A stretch of DNA of 35,518 bases, taken from the NCBI GenBank assembly GCA_910576975.1, contig CAJTJY010000027.1, positions 1 through 35,518 of the forward strand. The letters run 5' to 3'. Every line of letters begins with the position of its first letter. Positions within the stretch are counted from its first letter, which is position 1. Source of the DNA: an uncultured Lachnospiraceae bacterium (lineage in GTDB: Bacteria; Bacillota; Clostridia; Lachnospirales; Lachnospiraceae). Of this stretch, positions 1 to 8,485 are shown in pieces. The notes under the pieces are model-generated. The model saw nothing but the letters and a program-made list of their open reading frames with translations. It was not told the origin of the DNA and ran no database searches. Both the position numbers and the translations under genes were made by a program.

Positions 1-92
1 AAATTTTCTTTTGATTTTTTCATTTATCTACTTGACTTTTAATAGTTGGTCTTTCTATTATTATAAGATTCTTTCTTTGGCTTCGTTTCGTT

Positions 93-1091
93 TTACGCAA
101 GCCGTTTCCACAATCTTTCTTTCACTACGTCATCTGCAAAAGCCGTTTCCACAGCGTTTCTTTGTAGCAGCCGTATTTCTTCTTCATGGATCTTGCACAC
201 CTCCTGGACAAACCCCAATTCTTTTGTCAGCGAAGTGCCGCTCACCGTCCGGTTATCTGTATGGATGGATGCCAAAAGTCCCGCATCCAAAAATTCACGC
301 AGCGGATAATCCTCGACATGCTTTACTGCTTTCGTCTGAAGATTGCTTACCGGACACATCTCCACTCCAATATGGCGGTCTTTGCATATTTGCTGGAGCT
401 TGGGCTTGCCGGTCATGGCAATCCCGTGACCGATGCGGCTTGCGCCTGCCTCCACAGCATCTGCAATATTTTTGGCGTTACCACATTCGCCCGCATGTAT
501 TGTAAACGGCATTCCCATCTGCCTTACCTTCTCAAAAAGCTCTAGGAACCCGCTCATAGGATAAGACGCCTCCGCTCCTGCTAAATCTGCCGCACACACG
601 CCCGCCCCTAGAAATTCCTGCGACGCCTGAAGCATCGCAAGATTCTCCTCTGGGCTGTGGTGCCGCATGGCGCAGGTAATCACGTTATATTCCACGCCAA
701 AGTCCTGCCTTCCTTTTTCCAGTCCCTCCAAGAGACTGGCGATCACCTGCTCAGTCCCCATTCCAGAGCTGACTGACAGCAACGGAGCGAAGCGGACTTC
801 TGTATAAATTACATTTTCACAGCTTGCACTTCTCAGGAAATCATACCCTGCCTTTCGCAAGCCATCGGCATCCTTCAGGCACTGTCCAGGCAAATCAAAT
901 TTCTCCAGATATTCCGCCAGACTGTCACAATCCTTAGAAACCTGGATTTCCTGATAAGAAACGCTTCGTCCCAGCTTTTGTTTCATGAATTCCATGCTAA
1001 GAGATCCGTCCAAATGGCAGTGGAGCTCTATTTTCGGCAGATTTTTTAACTGCTCTGTCGTCACATATGCCAGCCCCTTTCTCTTTTGCAT
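93..1091 (-). CDS. add: Adenosine deaminase
   Basis: Zinc-dependent hydrolase that deaminates adenosine and deoxyadenosine to (deoxy)inosine in the cytoplasm. The metal-binding HxH is seen as HCHLDG (His24, His26). The later family motifs TIHAGE and SIHTDN, with the catalytic His-Ala-Glu and metal Asp, are both present. The length of 332 aa is normal. It is the last gene of the nucleoside operon, 25 nt after cdd. The ATG at 1091 has a poor ribosome binding site. A GTG at 1064, preceded by AAAGGGG at good spacing, would give a protein starting nine codons later and is a real alternative. The 3' end carries a small out-of-frame direct repeat (see the repeat at 99-153). The family call is firm; preference for adenosine over another aminopurine is inferred. 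Confidence 0.9.
   Translation of the reverse strand: MQKRKGLAYVTTEQLKNLPKIELHCHLDGSLSMEFMKQKLGRSVSYQEIQVSKDCDSLAEYLEKFDLPGQCLKDADGLRKAGYDFLRSASCENVIYTEVRFAPLLSVSSGMGTEQVIASLLEGLEKGRQDFGVEYNVITCAMRHHSPEENLAMLQASQEFLGAGVCAADLAGAEASYPMSGFLELFEKVRQMGMPFTIHAGECGNAKNIADAVEAGASRIGHGIAMTGKPKLQQICKDRHIGVEMCPVSNLQTKAVKHVEDYPLREFLDAGLLASIHTDNRTVSGTSLTKELGFVQEVCKIHEEEIRLLQRNAVETAFADDVVKERLWKRLA
99..153. repeat. Short direct repeat in the 3' end of add
   Basis: The 14-mer AAGCCGTTTCCACA occurs at 99-112 and again at 140-153, followed both times by similar sequence (9 of 12 bases). The offset of 41 is not a multiple of three, so the copies are read in different frames at the end of the deaminase. It may be a small duplication that rebuilt the C-terminus, or chance. 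Confidence 0.5.
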
Positions 1092-1116
1092 TGCTTTTCG
1101 CCCAATTCTTTTTCAA

Positions 1117-1536
1117 TTACAAGTTATCTGGTCCAAATCCCAGGGGTAATATTTCCCGAAGCGTGAATATCTGATATTTTTCAGGGCTTACCGCCAGGAT
1201 CACCTGGAACTTCTCTGGGTTGCAGAATTCCATCATCACTTGTCTGCAGACGCCGCAGGGAGGAGCATATTCTGTCAGCACCCCATCCTTCCCGCCGACG
1301 ACGCAGATCGCCTGGAATTCTTTTACTCCTTCACTGACCGCTTTAAAAAAAGCTGTCCGTTCCGCACAATTTGTAGGAGTATATGCTGCATTTTCTATGT
1401 TGCAGCCCGTATATATAGTTCCATTTTTCGATAGCAGCGCAGCCCCTACCTTAAAATTAGAATAAGGCGTATAGGAAAACGCAAGCTGCTCGATCGCCTT
1501 GGCAATCAACTCTGCCGTCATTTTTTCATCTAACAT
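1117..1536 (-). CDS. cdd: Cytidine deaminase
   Basis: Deaminates cytidine and deoxycytidine to (deoxy)uridine, which feeds the phosphorylase encoded two genes upstream. The zinc signature is complete: C57-A-E59 with the proton-shuttling Glu, and PC94GVC97. The family substrate motif with GCNIENA at 44-50 is present. At 139 aa the protein has the normal homotetrameric length. The start was set at 1536 (MLDEKM) because GGGAGG lies 8 nt upstream; an in-frame upstream ATG at 1560 lacks a comparable site. It lies 38 nt after deoC. Confidence 0.95.
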   Translation of the reverse strand: MLDEKMTAELIAKAIEQLAFSYTPYSNFKVGAALLSKNGTIYTGCNIENAAYTPTNCAERTAFFKAVSEGVKEFQAICVVGGKDGVLTEYAPPCGVCRQVMMEFCNPEKFQVILAVSPEKYQIFTLREILPLGFGPDNL

Positions 1537-1574
1537 CCAAAAACCTCCCTCAGCCGCCAAAGATATGGCGTCTC

Positions 1575-2240
1575 TTAATATCCAGAAGCTGACTGGCCTT
1601 TCACCAGCTTAATCAACCGGCTGGTTCCCAGACGGTCCGCCCCAAGGGAAAGAAACTTTTCTGCATCTTCTATGGAAGAGATCCCGCCTGCCGCTTTCAT
1701 TTTAACATCCGGGCCAATGTTCTTTGCAAATAATTCAATATCTGCAAACGTCGCGCCTGCCGTGGAAAAGCCAGTAGACGTCTTAATGTAGTCCGCCCCC
1801 GCCTCGGTCACGATCTCGCACATCTTTACTTTCTCCTCTTCTGTCAAAAGACAAGTCTCAATAATGACTTTGAGAATTTTGTCTTTGCAGGCTGCTTTTA
1901 AGGTACGGATTTCTTCTAACACCAAGTCATACTTCTTATCCTTCAGCCATCCGATATTGATTACCATGTCGATCTCTGAAGCGCCGCCTGCGATAGCGTC
2001 CTTGGTCTCAAATTCTTTCACGGCCGTAGTGGAATATCCATTGGGAAATCCAATCACCGTGCAGACCTCCATCTGGTCTTTTACATATTCCTTTGCCTGT
2101 TTTACATAACTTGGAGGAATACATACAGAAGCTGTCCCATATTCTATCGCATCGTCGCAAATCTGTTTGATTTCCTCCCAGGTAGCGGCCTGTGTCAGTA
2201 GCGTGTGATCCAAATGCTTCATCATTTCTTTTGCTTCCAT
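1575..2240 (-). CDS. deoC: Deoxyribose-phosphate aldolase
   Basis: Class I aldolase that splits 2-deoxyribose 5-phosphate into acetaldehyde and glyceraldehyde 3-phosphate, so the operon can use deoxynucleoside sugar as carbon. The Schiff-base Lys153 is in YIKTSTGF, and the proton-relay residues Asp91 (SEIDMVIN) and Lys182 (VKMKAAGG) are present. The length of 221 aa is typical. AGGAAGGAG precedes the ATG. It lies 34 nt after the phosphorylase gene. Its presence says that deoxyribonucleosides are substrates of the pathway. No phosphopentomutase gene is in the window, so the step from deoxyribose 1-phosphate must be encoded elsewhere. Confidence 0.96.
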   Translation of the reverse strand: MEAKEMMKHLDHTLLTQAATWEEIKQICDDAIEYGTASVCIPPSYVKQAKEYVKDQMEVCTVIGFPNGYSTTAVKEFETKDAIAGGASEIDMVINIGWLKDKKYDLVLEEIRTLKAACKDKILKVIIETCLLTEEEKVKMCEIVTEAGADYIKTSTGFSTAGATFADIELFAKNIGPDVKMKAAGGISSIEDAEKFLSLGADRLGTSRLIKLVKGQSASGY

Positions 2241-2274
2241 TTCTTTCTCCTTCCTACAAATAAATGCCAGCTTA

Positions 2275-3048
2275 TTAAGCTTCCTGCCGAATCAGGTTGC
2301 GAATGGCTTCCACAGCCACTTGAATTGCCGTATCCGTGTCATGCACTACCGGATTCTCCAGGCCAAGCTTCTCCCTTTCCTGGTTCGCCACCACCAGGAA
2401 GCAAGATCCTGCGCGAACTCTCAAATGACTGGCAACGATGAACAACGCCGCAGATTCCATCTCAGAAGCAAGGCAGCCCATGCGCTTCCATGCTTCCCAT
2501 TTGTTCATCAGTTCATAGCTGACTGGCTTTGTCTCCGGCTCATGCTGTCCATAAAAAGCGTCCTTGCATTGTACGACTCCGGCATGAAATGTCACGCCTT
2601 TCTCCTTTGCAGCCGCCACAAGCGCATTAGTCACATTGAGATCTGCAACTGCCGGAAATTCCATCGGCGCATATTCCCTGCTGGTTCCCTCCATGCGGAT
2701 TGCACCTGTTGCAACTACCACGTCTCCGCTCTTTACCTCCGTCTGCATTCCGCCGCAGGTTCCGATTCGAAGAAACGTGTCGGCACCACAGCGGTACAGC
2801 TCTTCCATGGCGATAGAAGCAGAAGGTCCGCCGATTCCGGTAGAAGTCACGCTGACTTTCACGCCGTCAAGGGTACCAGTATAAGTAACGTATTCCCGGT
2901 TATCTGCAATCAACACTGGATTGTCAAAGTATTTAGCAATCTTCTCACACCTTTTGGGGTCGCCAGGGAGAATTACATAACGCCCCACTTCTCCCTGTGC
3001 TACCTGGATATGATACTGCCTGCTGGCATCTTCTGAATAATTCTTCAC
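2275..3048 (-). CDS. udp: Nucleoside phosphorylase, uridine phosphorylase-like
   Basis: Phosphorylase of the PNP/UDP family, which splits nucleosides with phosphate into base and (deoxy)ribose 1-phosphate. The N-terminal ILPGDPKR phosphate motif, the RIGTCGG loop and the ASEMESAALF sugar-binding motif are all visible. At 257 aa, with the HDTDT C-terminal segment, it resembles uridine phosphorylase more than DeoD, and it fits next to cdd and deoC. The start is a GTG at 3048 preceded by GGAGGAGG. It lies 45 nt downstream of the second permease. Substrate (uridine, deoxyuridine or thymidine) is inferred from similarity and context, so the symbol is less certain than the family. Confidence 0.88.
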   Translation of the reverse strand: MKNYSEDASRQYHIQVAQGEVGRYVILPGDPKRCEKIAKYFDNPVLIADNREYVTYTGTLDGVKVSVTSTGIGGPSASIAMEELYRCGADTFLRIGTCGGMQTEVKSGDVVVATGAIRMEGTSREYAPMEFPAVADLNVTNALVAAAKEKGVTFHAGVVQCKDAFYGQHEPETKPVSYELMNKWEAWKRMGCLASEMESAALFIVASHLRVRAGSCFLVVANQEREKLGLENPVVHDTDTAIQVAVEAIRNLIRQEA

Positions 3049-3093
3049 TCTTGATCCTCCTCCTAATCTTGCTGGAACAGCCGGCTATGCGTT

Positions 3094-4035
3094 TTACCGC
3101 TGCCCCTTGTCGTATGGTATGCCTTCCGCCTTGGGCGCCCTGGATTTCTTAGAGACAAAGATCAGGACTACCAGCGAAATGATATAGGGGAACATATTGT
3201 AAAGCGTTCCCGGAATATTGAGCTTCATCAGGAAGTCAAATCCTGTATAAACGTTGGACAGCGCGCGGAACAATCCGAAAAGCAATGCTGCCAACCCTAT
3301 GTTAACGGGCTTCCACTGTCCGAAAATCATAACTGCCAGTGCAAGAAATCCAAAGCCCGCCACGCCATTTTCAAATTTCCACTCGCTTACGCCTGCCGTA
3401 ATATATACCACGCCGCCCAGGCCTCCCAGAGCGCCGGAAATGATTACGCCTGCATAACGCATTTTGTAAACATTGATTCCCACGGAGTCTGCTGCTTGCG
3501 GATGTTCCCCGCAGGCGCAAAGCCTCAAGCCAAACCGTGTCTTATACAAAACCACATAAGCCGCAATCAGCAAAAGCAAGGCAATCAGCATGAACCAGTT
3601 AAATTCAAATTTTCCAATTTTCAGTAGAAAGGCTTCTTTCTCTTTCATATAGGAAACCGTCGTCGATACGTTATCTGGATTTTCCGCCATGTTGATCGCT
3701 CTTACGATAACAACGGCTGCAGCCGTTCCCAGCAGGTTCAGCGCAGTGCCTACCAGCGTCTGATCCGCCTTAAACTGGATTGCCGCCACCCCTAACAACA
3801 AAGAAAACAGGATTCCCAAAGCCACGCTCGCCACAATCACCATTAAAATTACCGCAATTGCAGGCGTTCCGTCTGGGAGAAATTTCATCATCAGCGCACC
3901 GCCTAACGCACCCATTACCATTATTCCCTCCAGGCCGATATTGATGACGCCGCTGTGCTCTGAAAAGCAGCCTCCCAATGCCACCAGGAGTAAAACGGAA
4001 GCAAATATCAATGTATATTGAATTAACAACAGCAT
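3094..4035 (-). CDS. Nucleoside ABC transporter permease (second subunit)
   Basis: Integral membrane permease of the BPD_transp_2 family, equivalent to NupQ/YufQ of the B. subtilis guanosine transporter. It has about eight to nine hydrophobic segments over 313 aa. The family motif GxNxxKxRYAGVIISGALGGLGG (around residues 187-210) contains the EAA-like cytoplasmic loop that contacts the ATPase. The ATG overlaps the stop codon of the preceding permease by one base (TAATG), which indicates translational coupling. It should form a heterodimer with the product of the upstream gene. Confidence 0.92.
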   Translation of the reverse strand: MLLLIQYTLIFASVLLLVALGGCFSEHSGVINIGLEGIMVMGALGGALMMKFLPDGTPAIAVILMVIVASVALGILFSLLLGVAAIQFKADQTLVGTALNLLGTAAAVVIVRAINMAENPDNVSTTVSYMKEKEAFLLKIGKFEFNWFMLIALLLLIAAYVVLYKTRFGLRLCACGEHPQAADSVGINVYKMRYAGVIISGALGGLGGVVYITAGVSEWKFENGVAGFGFLALAVMIFGQWKPVNIGLAALLFGLFRALSNVYTGFDFLMKLNIPGTLYNMFPYIISLVVLIFVSKKSRAPKAEGIPYDKGQR

Positions 4036-5171
4036 TACGCTTCGCCCCCTTTCCGAGCTTTAGCTCCTTGTTTTTCCTCTCTCTTATCCAGATATCTGTT
4101 GAGCCAGAGCTTGAAGAAGAGAACAAAACCGCAGAGGTAAATGATAAATGCAGAAATTAAGTCTGAAATCTGCGCGCAATACATGGTCTTATCCACATAA
4201 GAACCACCGCTGGTAATATGCTGGATAAAGTAGGACGAGAAGATTGCTCCGATTGGATTCAGCCCGCCCAAGAACGCAGAAGCGATTCCGTTAAATCCCA
4301 TGCTTGGCACGCTAGTTTGCTGTACCATCCACTGCTCTACCCCTGTCAGATAAAAGCAGGCAGCGCCCAATCCTGCAAGTGCGCCTGAGATCATCATAGT
4401 CAGGATGATGTTGGTTTTCTCACGCATTCCACAGTATTTTGCCGCCAGTTTATTCATTCCGGTAGCCTTTAATTCAAAACCAAACTTCGTCTTTTCGAGA
4501 ATAATCCATACAACGATCGCCATCAGTACGGAAATAATCAGGCCCAGGCCAACAAACTCGTTGTTGGAAAACAGTTTGTCAAGACCAAGCGTCGGCAGCA
4601 GCGCGCTGCTGTTTGTCGTAGAAAGATTCTTGGTATAAGGCGTCGTCTCTTCTTTCACCTTATTCAGCAACATGTTTACCGAATACAGCCCAATCCAGTT
4701 CAACATAATGCAAGAAATTACTTCGTTTACATTGAAATACGCTTTCAGCGCGCCTGAAATTCCTCCAATCAATGCCGCTGCGATCACAGCAAACAGAAGA
4801 CATAGAAACCAAGGCATACGCAATGCGATTGCACAATAAAGGCATGCGCCCGCTCCTACTACATACTGCCCGGCCGCTCCGATATTAAACAATCCCACCT
4901 TATAGGCAAACAGCACAGAAAGAGAACACATTAACAAAGCTGAAGCCTTGACCAATGTGGTCCCGAAATATTTTGTTGCCGCCGCTGCGCTTGGATAATA
5001 TAGAAAGTTCTTGAGAATAGACTTGATCGCCCCTGCAGCACCGGAGGGGTTGATAATCAAAAGAACGATATAACCTACCAAAAGCCCCAGCAGTATGCAA
5101 AGCAGGGAAGCAACAATTGTCTGGAATCCATCATTTCTCAATATGCTTTCTTTGGAACTTTTTTTGTTCAT
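4035..5171 (-). CDS. Nucleoside ABC transporter permease (first subunit)
   Basis: Permease of the BPD_transp_2 family, equivalent to NupP/YufP. It is 378 aa, longer than its partner because of an N-terminal hydrophobic region. About nine to ten membrane segments are visible, and the conserved GMNxxAAxYCGM / SGALAGLGAACF coupling region lies near residues 240-275. Its ATG overlaps the ATPase stop by four bases (ATGA) and is preceded by GGAGG. With the other permease it makes the channel for nucleosides delivered by the lipoprotein. Confidence 0.92.
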   Translation of the reverse strand: MNKKSSKESILRNDGFQTIVASLLCILLGLLVGYIVLLIINPSGAAGAIKSILKNFLYYPSAAAATKYFGTTLVKASALLMCSLSVLFAYKVGLFNIGAAGQYVVGAGACLYCAIALRMPWFLCLLFAVIAAALIGGISGALKAYFNVNEVISCIMLNWIGLYSVNMLLNKVKEETTPYTKNLSTTNSSALLPTLGLDKLFSNNEFVGLGLIISVLMAIVVWIILEKTKFGFELKATGMNKLAAKYCGMREKTNIILTMMISGALAGLGAACFYLTGVEQWMVQQTSVPSMGFNGIASAFLGGLNPIGAIFSSYFIQHITSGGSYVDKTMYCAQISDLISAFIIYLCGFVLFFKLWLNRYLDKREEKQGAKARKGGEA

Positions 5172-6706
5172 TTTGCCTCCGCCCCCTTTCTCTTAGAGCC
5201 AGCCATGTAAAGGCCTAGTTCTTCCACAGTAACTTTCTTGGGATCAAATTCGCCTACGATTTCTCCTTCGTACATTACGAGAATCCGATCAGATACATTC
5301 ATAACTTCATCCAGTTCCAGGCTCACCAACAACACGCCTTTTCCTGCGTCACGTTGCGCCACAAGCTGCTTATGAATGTATTCGATAGCTCCCACGTCCA
5401 GACCTCTGGTAGGCTGGACTGCAACCAAAATCTCAGGATTTTTATCTACTTCCCTGGCAATAATGGCTTTCTGCTGGTTTCCGCCTGACATGCTGCGGGA
5501 TTTTGTGATCGGTCCCTGTCCTGATCTTACGTCGTACTGCTCAATTAGACGGTTTGCATATTCTCTGATCTCCTTTTTCTTCAGGAATCCAAATTTATTC
5601 GTAAACTGAGGTTCAAAATAACGCTGCAGCACGATATTATTTTCCAGAGAATAATCCAGTACAAGCCCATGCTTATGCCTGTCTTCTGGAATGTGGCTCA
5701 TGCCCATCACAGAACGTTTTCGAATCGGCATCTCTGTGATGTCTGTTCCATTCATGGTGATCCTTCCTTCTTTCAAAGGCTCTAATCCAGTCAGTCCGTA
5801 CACAAACTCCGTCTGTCCATTTCCGTCAATGCCGGCAATGCAGACAATCTCTCCTTCTCGTACTGTCAAGGAAACACCGTTCACCGCATTATTCTTATGA
5901 CGTTTGGAAGCCACTGTCATATTCTGCACGTCCAAGATAACCTTTCCTGGCTCTACTGGCTTTTTCTCAACTACGAAATTGACGTCACGCCCTACCATCA
6001 TGGCGGAAAGCTTCTCTGGCGTAGAGTCCTTGATGTCTACCGTTCCTATGTATTTTCCTTTGCGGAGCACGCTGCAGCGGTCCGCCACTTGCATGATCTC
6101 TGCTAGCTTATGTGTAATAAACAGGATGCTCTTGCCCTCTGCGGCAAGATTCTTCATAATCGCCATAAGCTCCTGGATCTCCTGAGGCGTTAAAACTGCC
6201 GTCGGCTCGTCAAAAATAAGAATTTCATTATCCCGGTACAGCATCTTTAAAATCTCTGTTCTCTGCTGCATTCCCACCGTGATGTCTTCAATCAGGGCGT
6301 CTGGATCTACCTGAAATCCATATTTTTGAGACAGCGCAAGTACTTTCTTCCTTGCTTCATCTTTCTGTAAAATCCCGCCCTTTGTAGTCTCCACCCCGAG
6401 GATGATATTATCTAATACCGAAAAGCATTCCACTAATTTGAAGTGCTGATGTACCATTCCAATTCCCAATGCGTCTGCATCATTGGGATTATTGATCTCC
6501 ACTTTTCTACCATCCTTATGGATTTCCCCCTCCTCTGGCTGGTATAATCCGAAAAGCACGCTCATCAGCGTAGATTTCCCCGCGCCATTCTCACCAAGCA
6601 ATGCATGGATTTCACCTTTCTTCAGCTGCAGGGTGATATTGTCATTTGCGATAATGCCAGGGAATTTCTTCGTAATGTTGAGCATTTCAATTGCATAATC
6701 TGCCAC
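5168..6706 (-). CDS. Nucleoside ABC transporter ATP-binding protein (double NBD)
   Basis: Fused two-domain ATPase of 512 aa, of the RbsA/NupO type that powers BMP-linked importers. The first domain has Walker A GENGAGKS (38-45) and Walker B ILIFDEPTAVL. The second domain has a degenerate P-loop (GIDGNGQTEF) but a clear signature LSGGNQQK (MSGGNQQK) and the VAVQPTRGLDVGA segment, as is usual in this family. The start is a GTG at 6706 with AGGAGAG upstream. It lies 90 nt after the lipoprotein gene, across a stem-loop that probably lowers or stabilises expression relative to the abundant binding protein. Confidence 0.95.
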   Translation of the reverse strand: MADYAIEMLNITKKFPGIIANDNITLQLKKGEIHALLGENGAGKSTLMSVLFGLYQPEEGEIHKDGRKVEINNPNDADALGIGMVHQHFKLVECFSVLDNIILGVETTKGGILQKDEARKKVLALSQKYGFQVDPDALIEDITVGMQQRTEILKMLYRDNEILIFDEPTAVLTPQEIQELMAIMKNLAAEGKSILFITHKLAEIMQVADRCSVLRKGKYIGTVDIKDSTPEKLSAMMVGRDVNFVVEKKPVEPGKVILDVQNMTVASKRHKNNAVNGVSLTVREGEIVCIAGIDGNGQTEFVYGLTGLEPLKEGRITMNGTDITEMPIRKRSVMGMSHIPEDRHKHGLVLDYSLENNIVLQRYFEPQFTNKFGFLKKKEIREYANRLIEQYDVRSGQGPITKSRSMSGGNQQKAIIAREVDKNPEILVAVQPTRGLDVGAIEYIHKQLVAQRDAGKGVLLVSLELDEVMNVSDRILVMYEGEIVGEFDPKKVTVEELGLYMAGSKRKGAEAK

Positions 6707-6753
6707 TATACCACTCTCCTTTTCTCTCTGTGTTTGAGATGTCTCAAGCTTAT

Positions 6754-6783
6754 GGAAGGAGGGGTTTTTGTCCCGCTCCTTCC
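6754..6783 (-). terminator. Intercistronic stem-loop after the lipoprotein gene
   Basis: GGAAGGAG pairs with CTCCTTCC, extended by GGG/CCC with one bulged base, and closes a short A-rich loop. No U-tract follows, so it is not a full terminator. It fits a processing or mRNA-protecting hairpin between a highly expressed binding protein and its ATPase. Confidence 0.5.
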
Positions 6784-6796
6784 GTTTTCAAAGCTA

Positions 6797-8008
6797 TTAT
6801 TTGATGTTCGGGGAAATTGTTAATTTGATTGACGTTTCTGGCTCTTTAGAGATATCGTTAGAAATTTCCACTTCTCCGCTATAGATTGATTTTACAAGGT
6901 TCTTATAATCGTCCTGGCTGAATCCATCGTTCCATACCGTGGTCTCTTCCGGAAGCTGCACATAGTTTTCGTCCGGATTTTCAGATACCATTCCAAGACA
7001 GTCGATCTTTCCAGCATAGTTTGCCCAGTTTCCTGCCTTGATTTCCTCAAGCAGATTCATTACGGTAGGAGTAAGGCCCTTCATAGCGGAAGTAATTGTC
7101 ATTTCATCTCCATACTCGTTGATGATTCCAGACTGATCGGAGTCAACGCCGATTACTTTGCCGCCAACCTTCTTAGCTGCCTCTGCCGCAGATGTATAGA
7201 TACCGCCTCCGCAAGCAAATACGACTTCTACGCCATTGCTGCTGTACCAGGTATCCATGGTTGCGGTAATATCTGCATCTCCGTAGAACTGTCCGCCGTA
7301 CACGAACTCTACCTGAACGTCGTTCTCAATGCCCATCTCTTTTGCCGCTGCGTCTGCTCCCTGCACATAGCCATAACCAAATTTTGTAACGGCCGGAACT
7401 GCCATGCCGCCCAGGAAGCCAAGATGTTTGTATCCCATCTTAACTGCCGCATAGCCTGCCATATAACCGGAAATCTCTTCCTGATACGTACAGCAGTATA
7501 CATTGTCTTTATTATAATATTCATCTACATTCCAATTATCGGGATTATAGTCATACTCTTCGCCCACGCCCTTTTCCAGGATGTCGCCGGCAGAAACGTC
7601 GATACCGATAAACTTCACGTCAGGATAAAGCTCTGCCTGATCCACGATGGCTTTTGCAAACATATATCCTGGCATTACAATGACATTATACCCGGCTGCC
7701 GCTGCCTGGTCCACGCTTGCGCTGCGGGCCTCGTCAGAATCGCTTTCTGGTTTAAAATACTCAAATGTCACGCTGTTGCTGCTGCTCCATGATTTACATG
7801 CTTCGTATGTAGTCTGGTTGAAGCTTTGGTCCGTAATGTCTCCGGAGTCCGTGATCATTGCCACTTTCATGTCAGAAGCCTCCGCCGTATCTCCCTCTGT
7901 ACTAGCTTCCGTTTTGCCCTCACCTTTGGAATCTTCTTTCTCTCCGCAGCCTGCCAATGAGAATACCATTGTGCAAGCGAGAAGCACTGCCATAATTTTT
8001 CTTTTCAT
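6797..8008 (-). CDS. BMP-family nucleoside-binding lipoprotein
   Basis: Extracellular substrate-binding protein of the basic membrane protein (BMP/PnrA/NupN) family, which binds purine and pyrimidine nucleosides for the ABC importer downstream. A lipoprotein signal peptide runs from a KRK start to lipobox LAGC at residues 18-21. A charged, Ser/Thr/Glu-rich linker follows, then the periplasmic-binding fold with VAMITDSGDITDQSFNQ near residue 50. The length is 404 aa. The start at 8008 (MKRKIMAV) is chosen because AAGGAGG precedes it; the open frame continues upstream to 8110 but without signal-like sequence. It is the first gene of the operon, behind a riboswitch and a long leader. Confidence 0.94.
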   Translation of the reverse strand: MKRKIMAVLLACTMVFSLAGCGEKEDSKGEGKTEASTEGDTAEASDMKVAMITDSGDITDQSFNQTTYEACKSWSSSNSVTFEYFKPESDSDEARSASVDQAAAAGYNVIVMPGYMFAKAIVDQAELYPDVKFIGIDVSAGDILEKGVGEEYDYNPDNWNVDEYYNKDNVYCCTYQEEISGYMAGYAAVKMGYKHLGFLGGMAVPAVTKFGYGYVQGADAAAKEMGIENDVQVEFVYGGQFYGDADITATMDTWYSSNGVEVVFACGGGIYTSAAEAAKKVGGKVIGVDSDQSGIINEYGDEMTITSAMKGLTPTVMNLLEEIKAGNWANYAGKIDCLGMVSENPDENYVQLPEETTVWNDGFSQDDYKNLVKSIYSGEVEISNDISKEPETSIKLTISPNIK

Positions 8009-8412
8009 TTCTATTCCTCCTTGTAGATATGTTTTTTGAGAATCCCTGCCTGCTGCGGCATATATTGGATTCTGATCTATAAAATCCCCCTTTGCGGATG
8101 GCTGTGGCACACTGTTCTTACAACTATGGCATGCCTCTTCTTCCGGGGTAATTTTATCTTGTCTGTTGACAAATCTTTGGTGTTTGTCATTCTCTTTCTG
8201 TCACAAATTATTATCGGCTATTTCAGTGAAATTGCACATAACAATTAGGATATCAAAGTGTCCGTTTTCTATCGAGAAGCAAATTTTTTCAAGATTGTGA
8301 TACAACATCTTGAGGCGCAACAGCGCATCGTTGACAGATATTGTTGTGCAAGATTGGAAAAATTGGCCTGTAAAGGAATTTCAGACCTTCTGACACCCTA
8401 GTCTTATAAGAT
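8009..8412 (-). other. Long leader between riboswitch terminator and lipoprotein gene
   Basis: About 400 nt of transcribed leader with no convincing gene. It holds several inverted repeats. GACAAA-N9-TTTGTC spans 8168-8188 and overlaps TTGTC-N4-GACAA at 8159-8172, giving three TTGTC/GACAA half-sites. CAAGAT-N11-ATCTTG lies near 8290-8313, and GCGC-N4-GCGC lies near 8314-8325. The half-sites could be a repressor operator or RNA structure. Nothing here has a U-tract on the minus strand. Confidence 0.4.
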
Positions 8413-8485
8413 AAAAAACCGTAGTGGATTGCCAAAAAGATCAGAATATAAATTTTTCCTGAAATTAATGGTCAACCATTACGGT
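8413..8485 (-). terminator. Riboswitch-controlled intrinsic terminator
   Basis: In the RNA, ACCGUAAUGGUUGACC (8485-8470, which is aptamer L3, the P3 3' strand, J3/1 and the start of the P1 3' strand) can pair with GGCAAUCCACUACGGU (8433-8418). There is one A-C mismatch and two single bulges. The pairing is followed directly by six U residues (8418-8413). The 36-nt loop contains UCAG/CUGA. The hairpin and the folded aptamer use the same bases and so exclude each other. Confidence 0.7.

Noticed and set aside
2320..3036. 238-aa open frame on the plus strand
   Set aside because: It is antisense to the nucleoside phosphorylase, with unusual composition and no family features.
8009..8110. N-terminal extension of the lipoprotein reading frame to 8110
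   Set aside because: The extension has no ribosome binding site and puts 34 non-signal residues before a clean lipoprotein signal that has its own AAGGAGG.
8281..8341. Cys-rich 19-codon leader peptide (start MRCCAS) in the operon leader
   Set aside because: No ribosome binding site, no terminator linked to it, and the stretch is better explained as hairpin-forming RNA.
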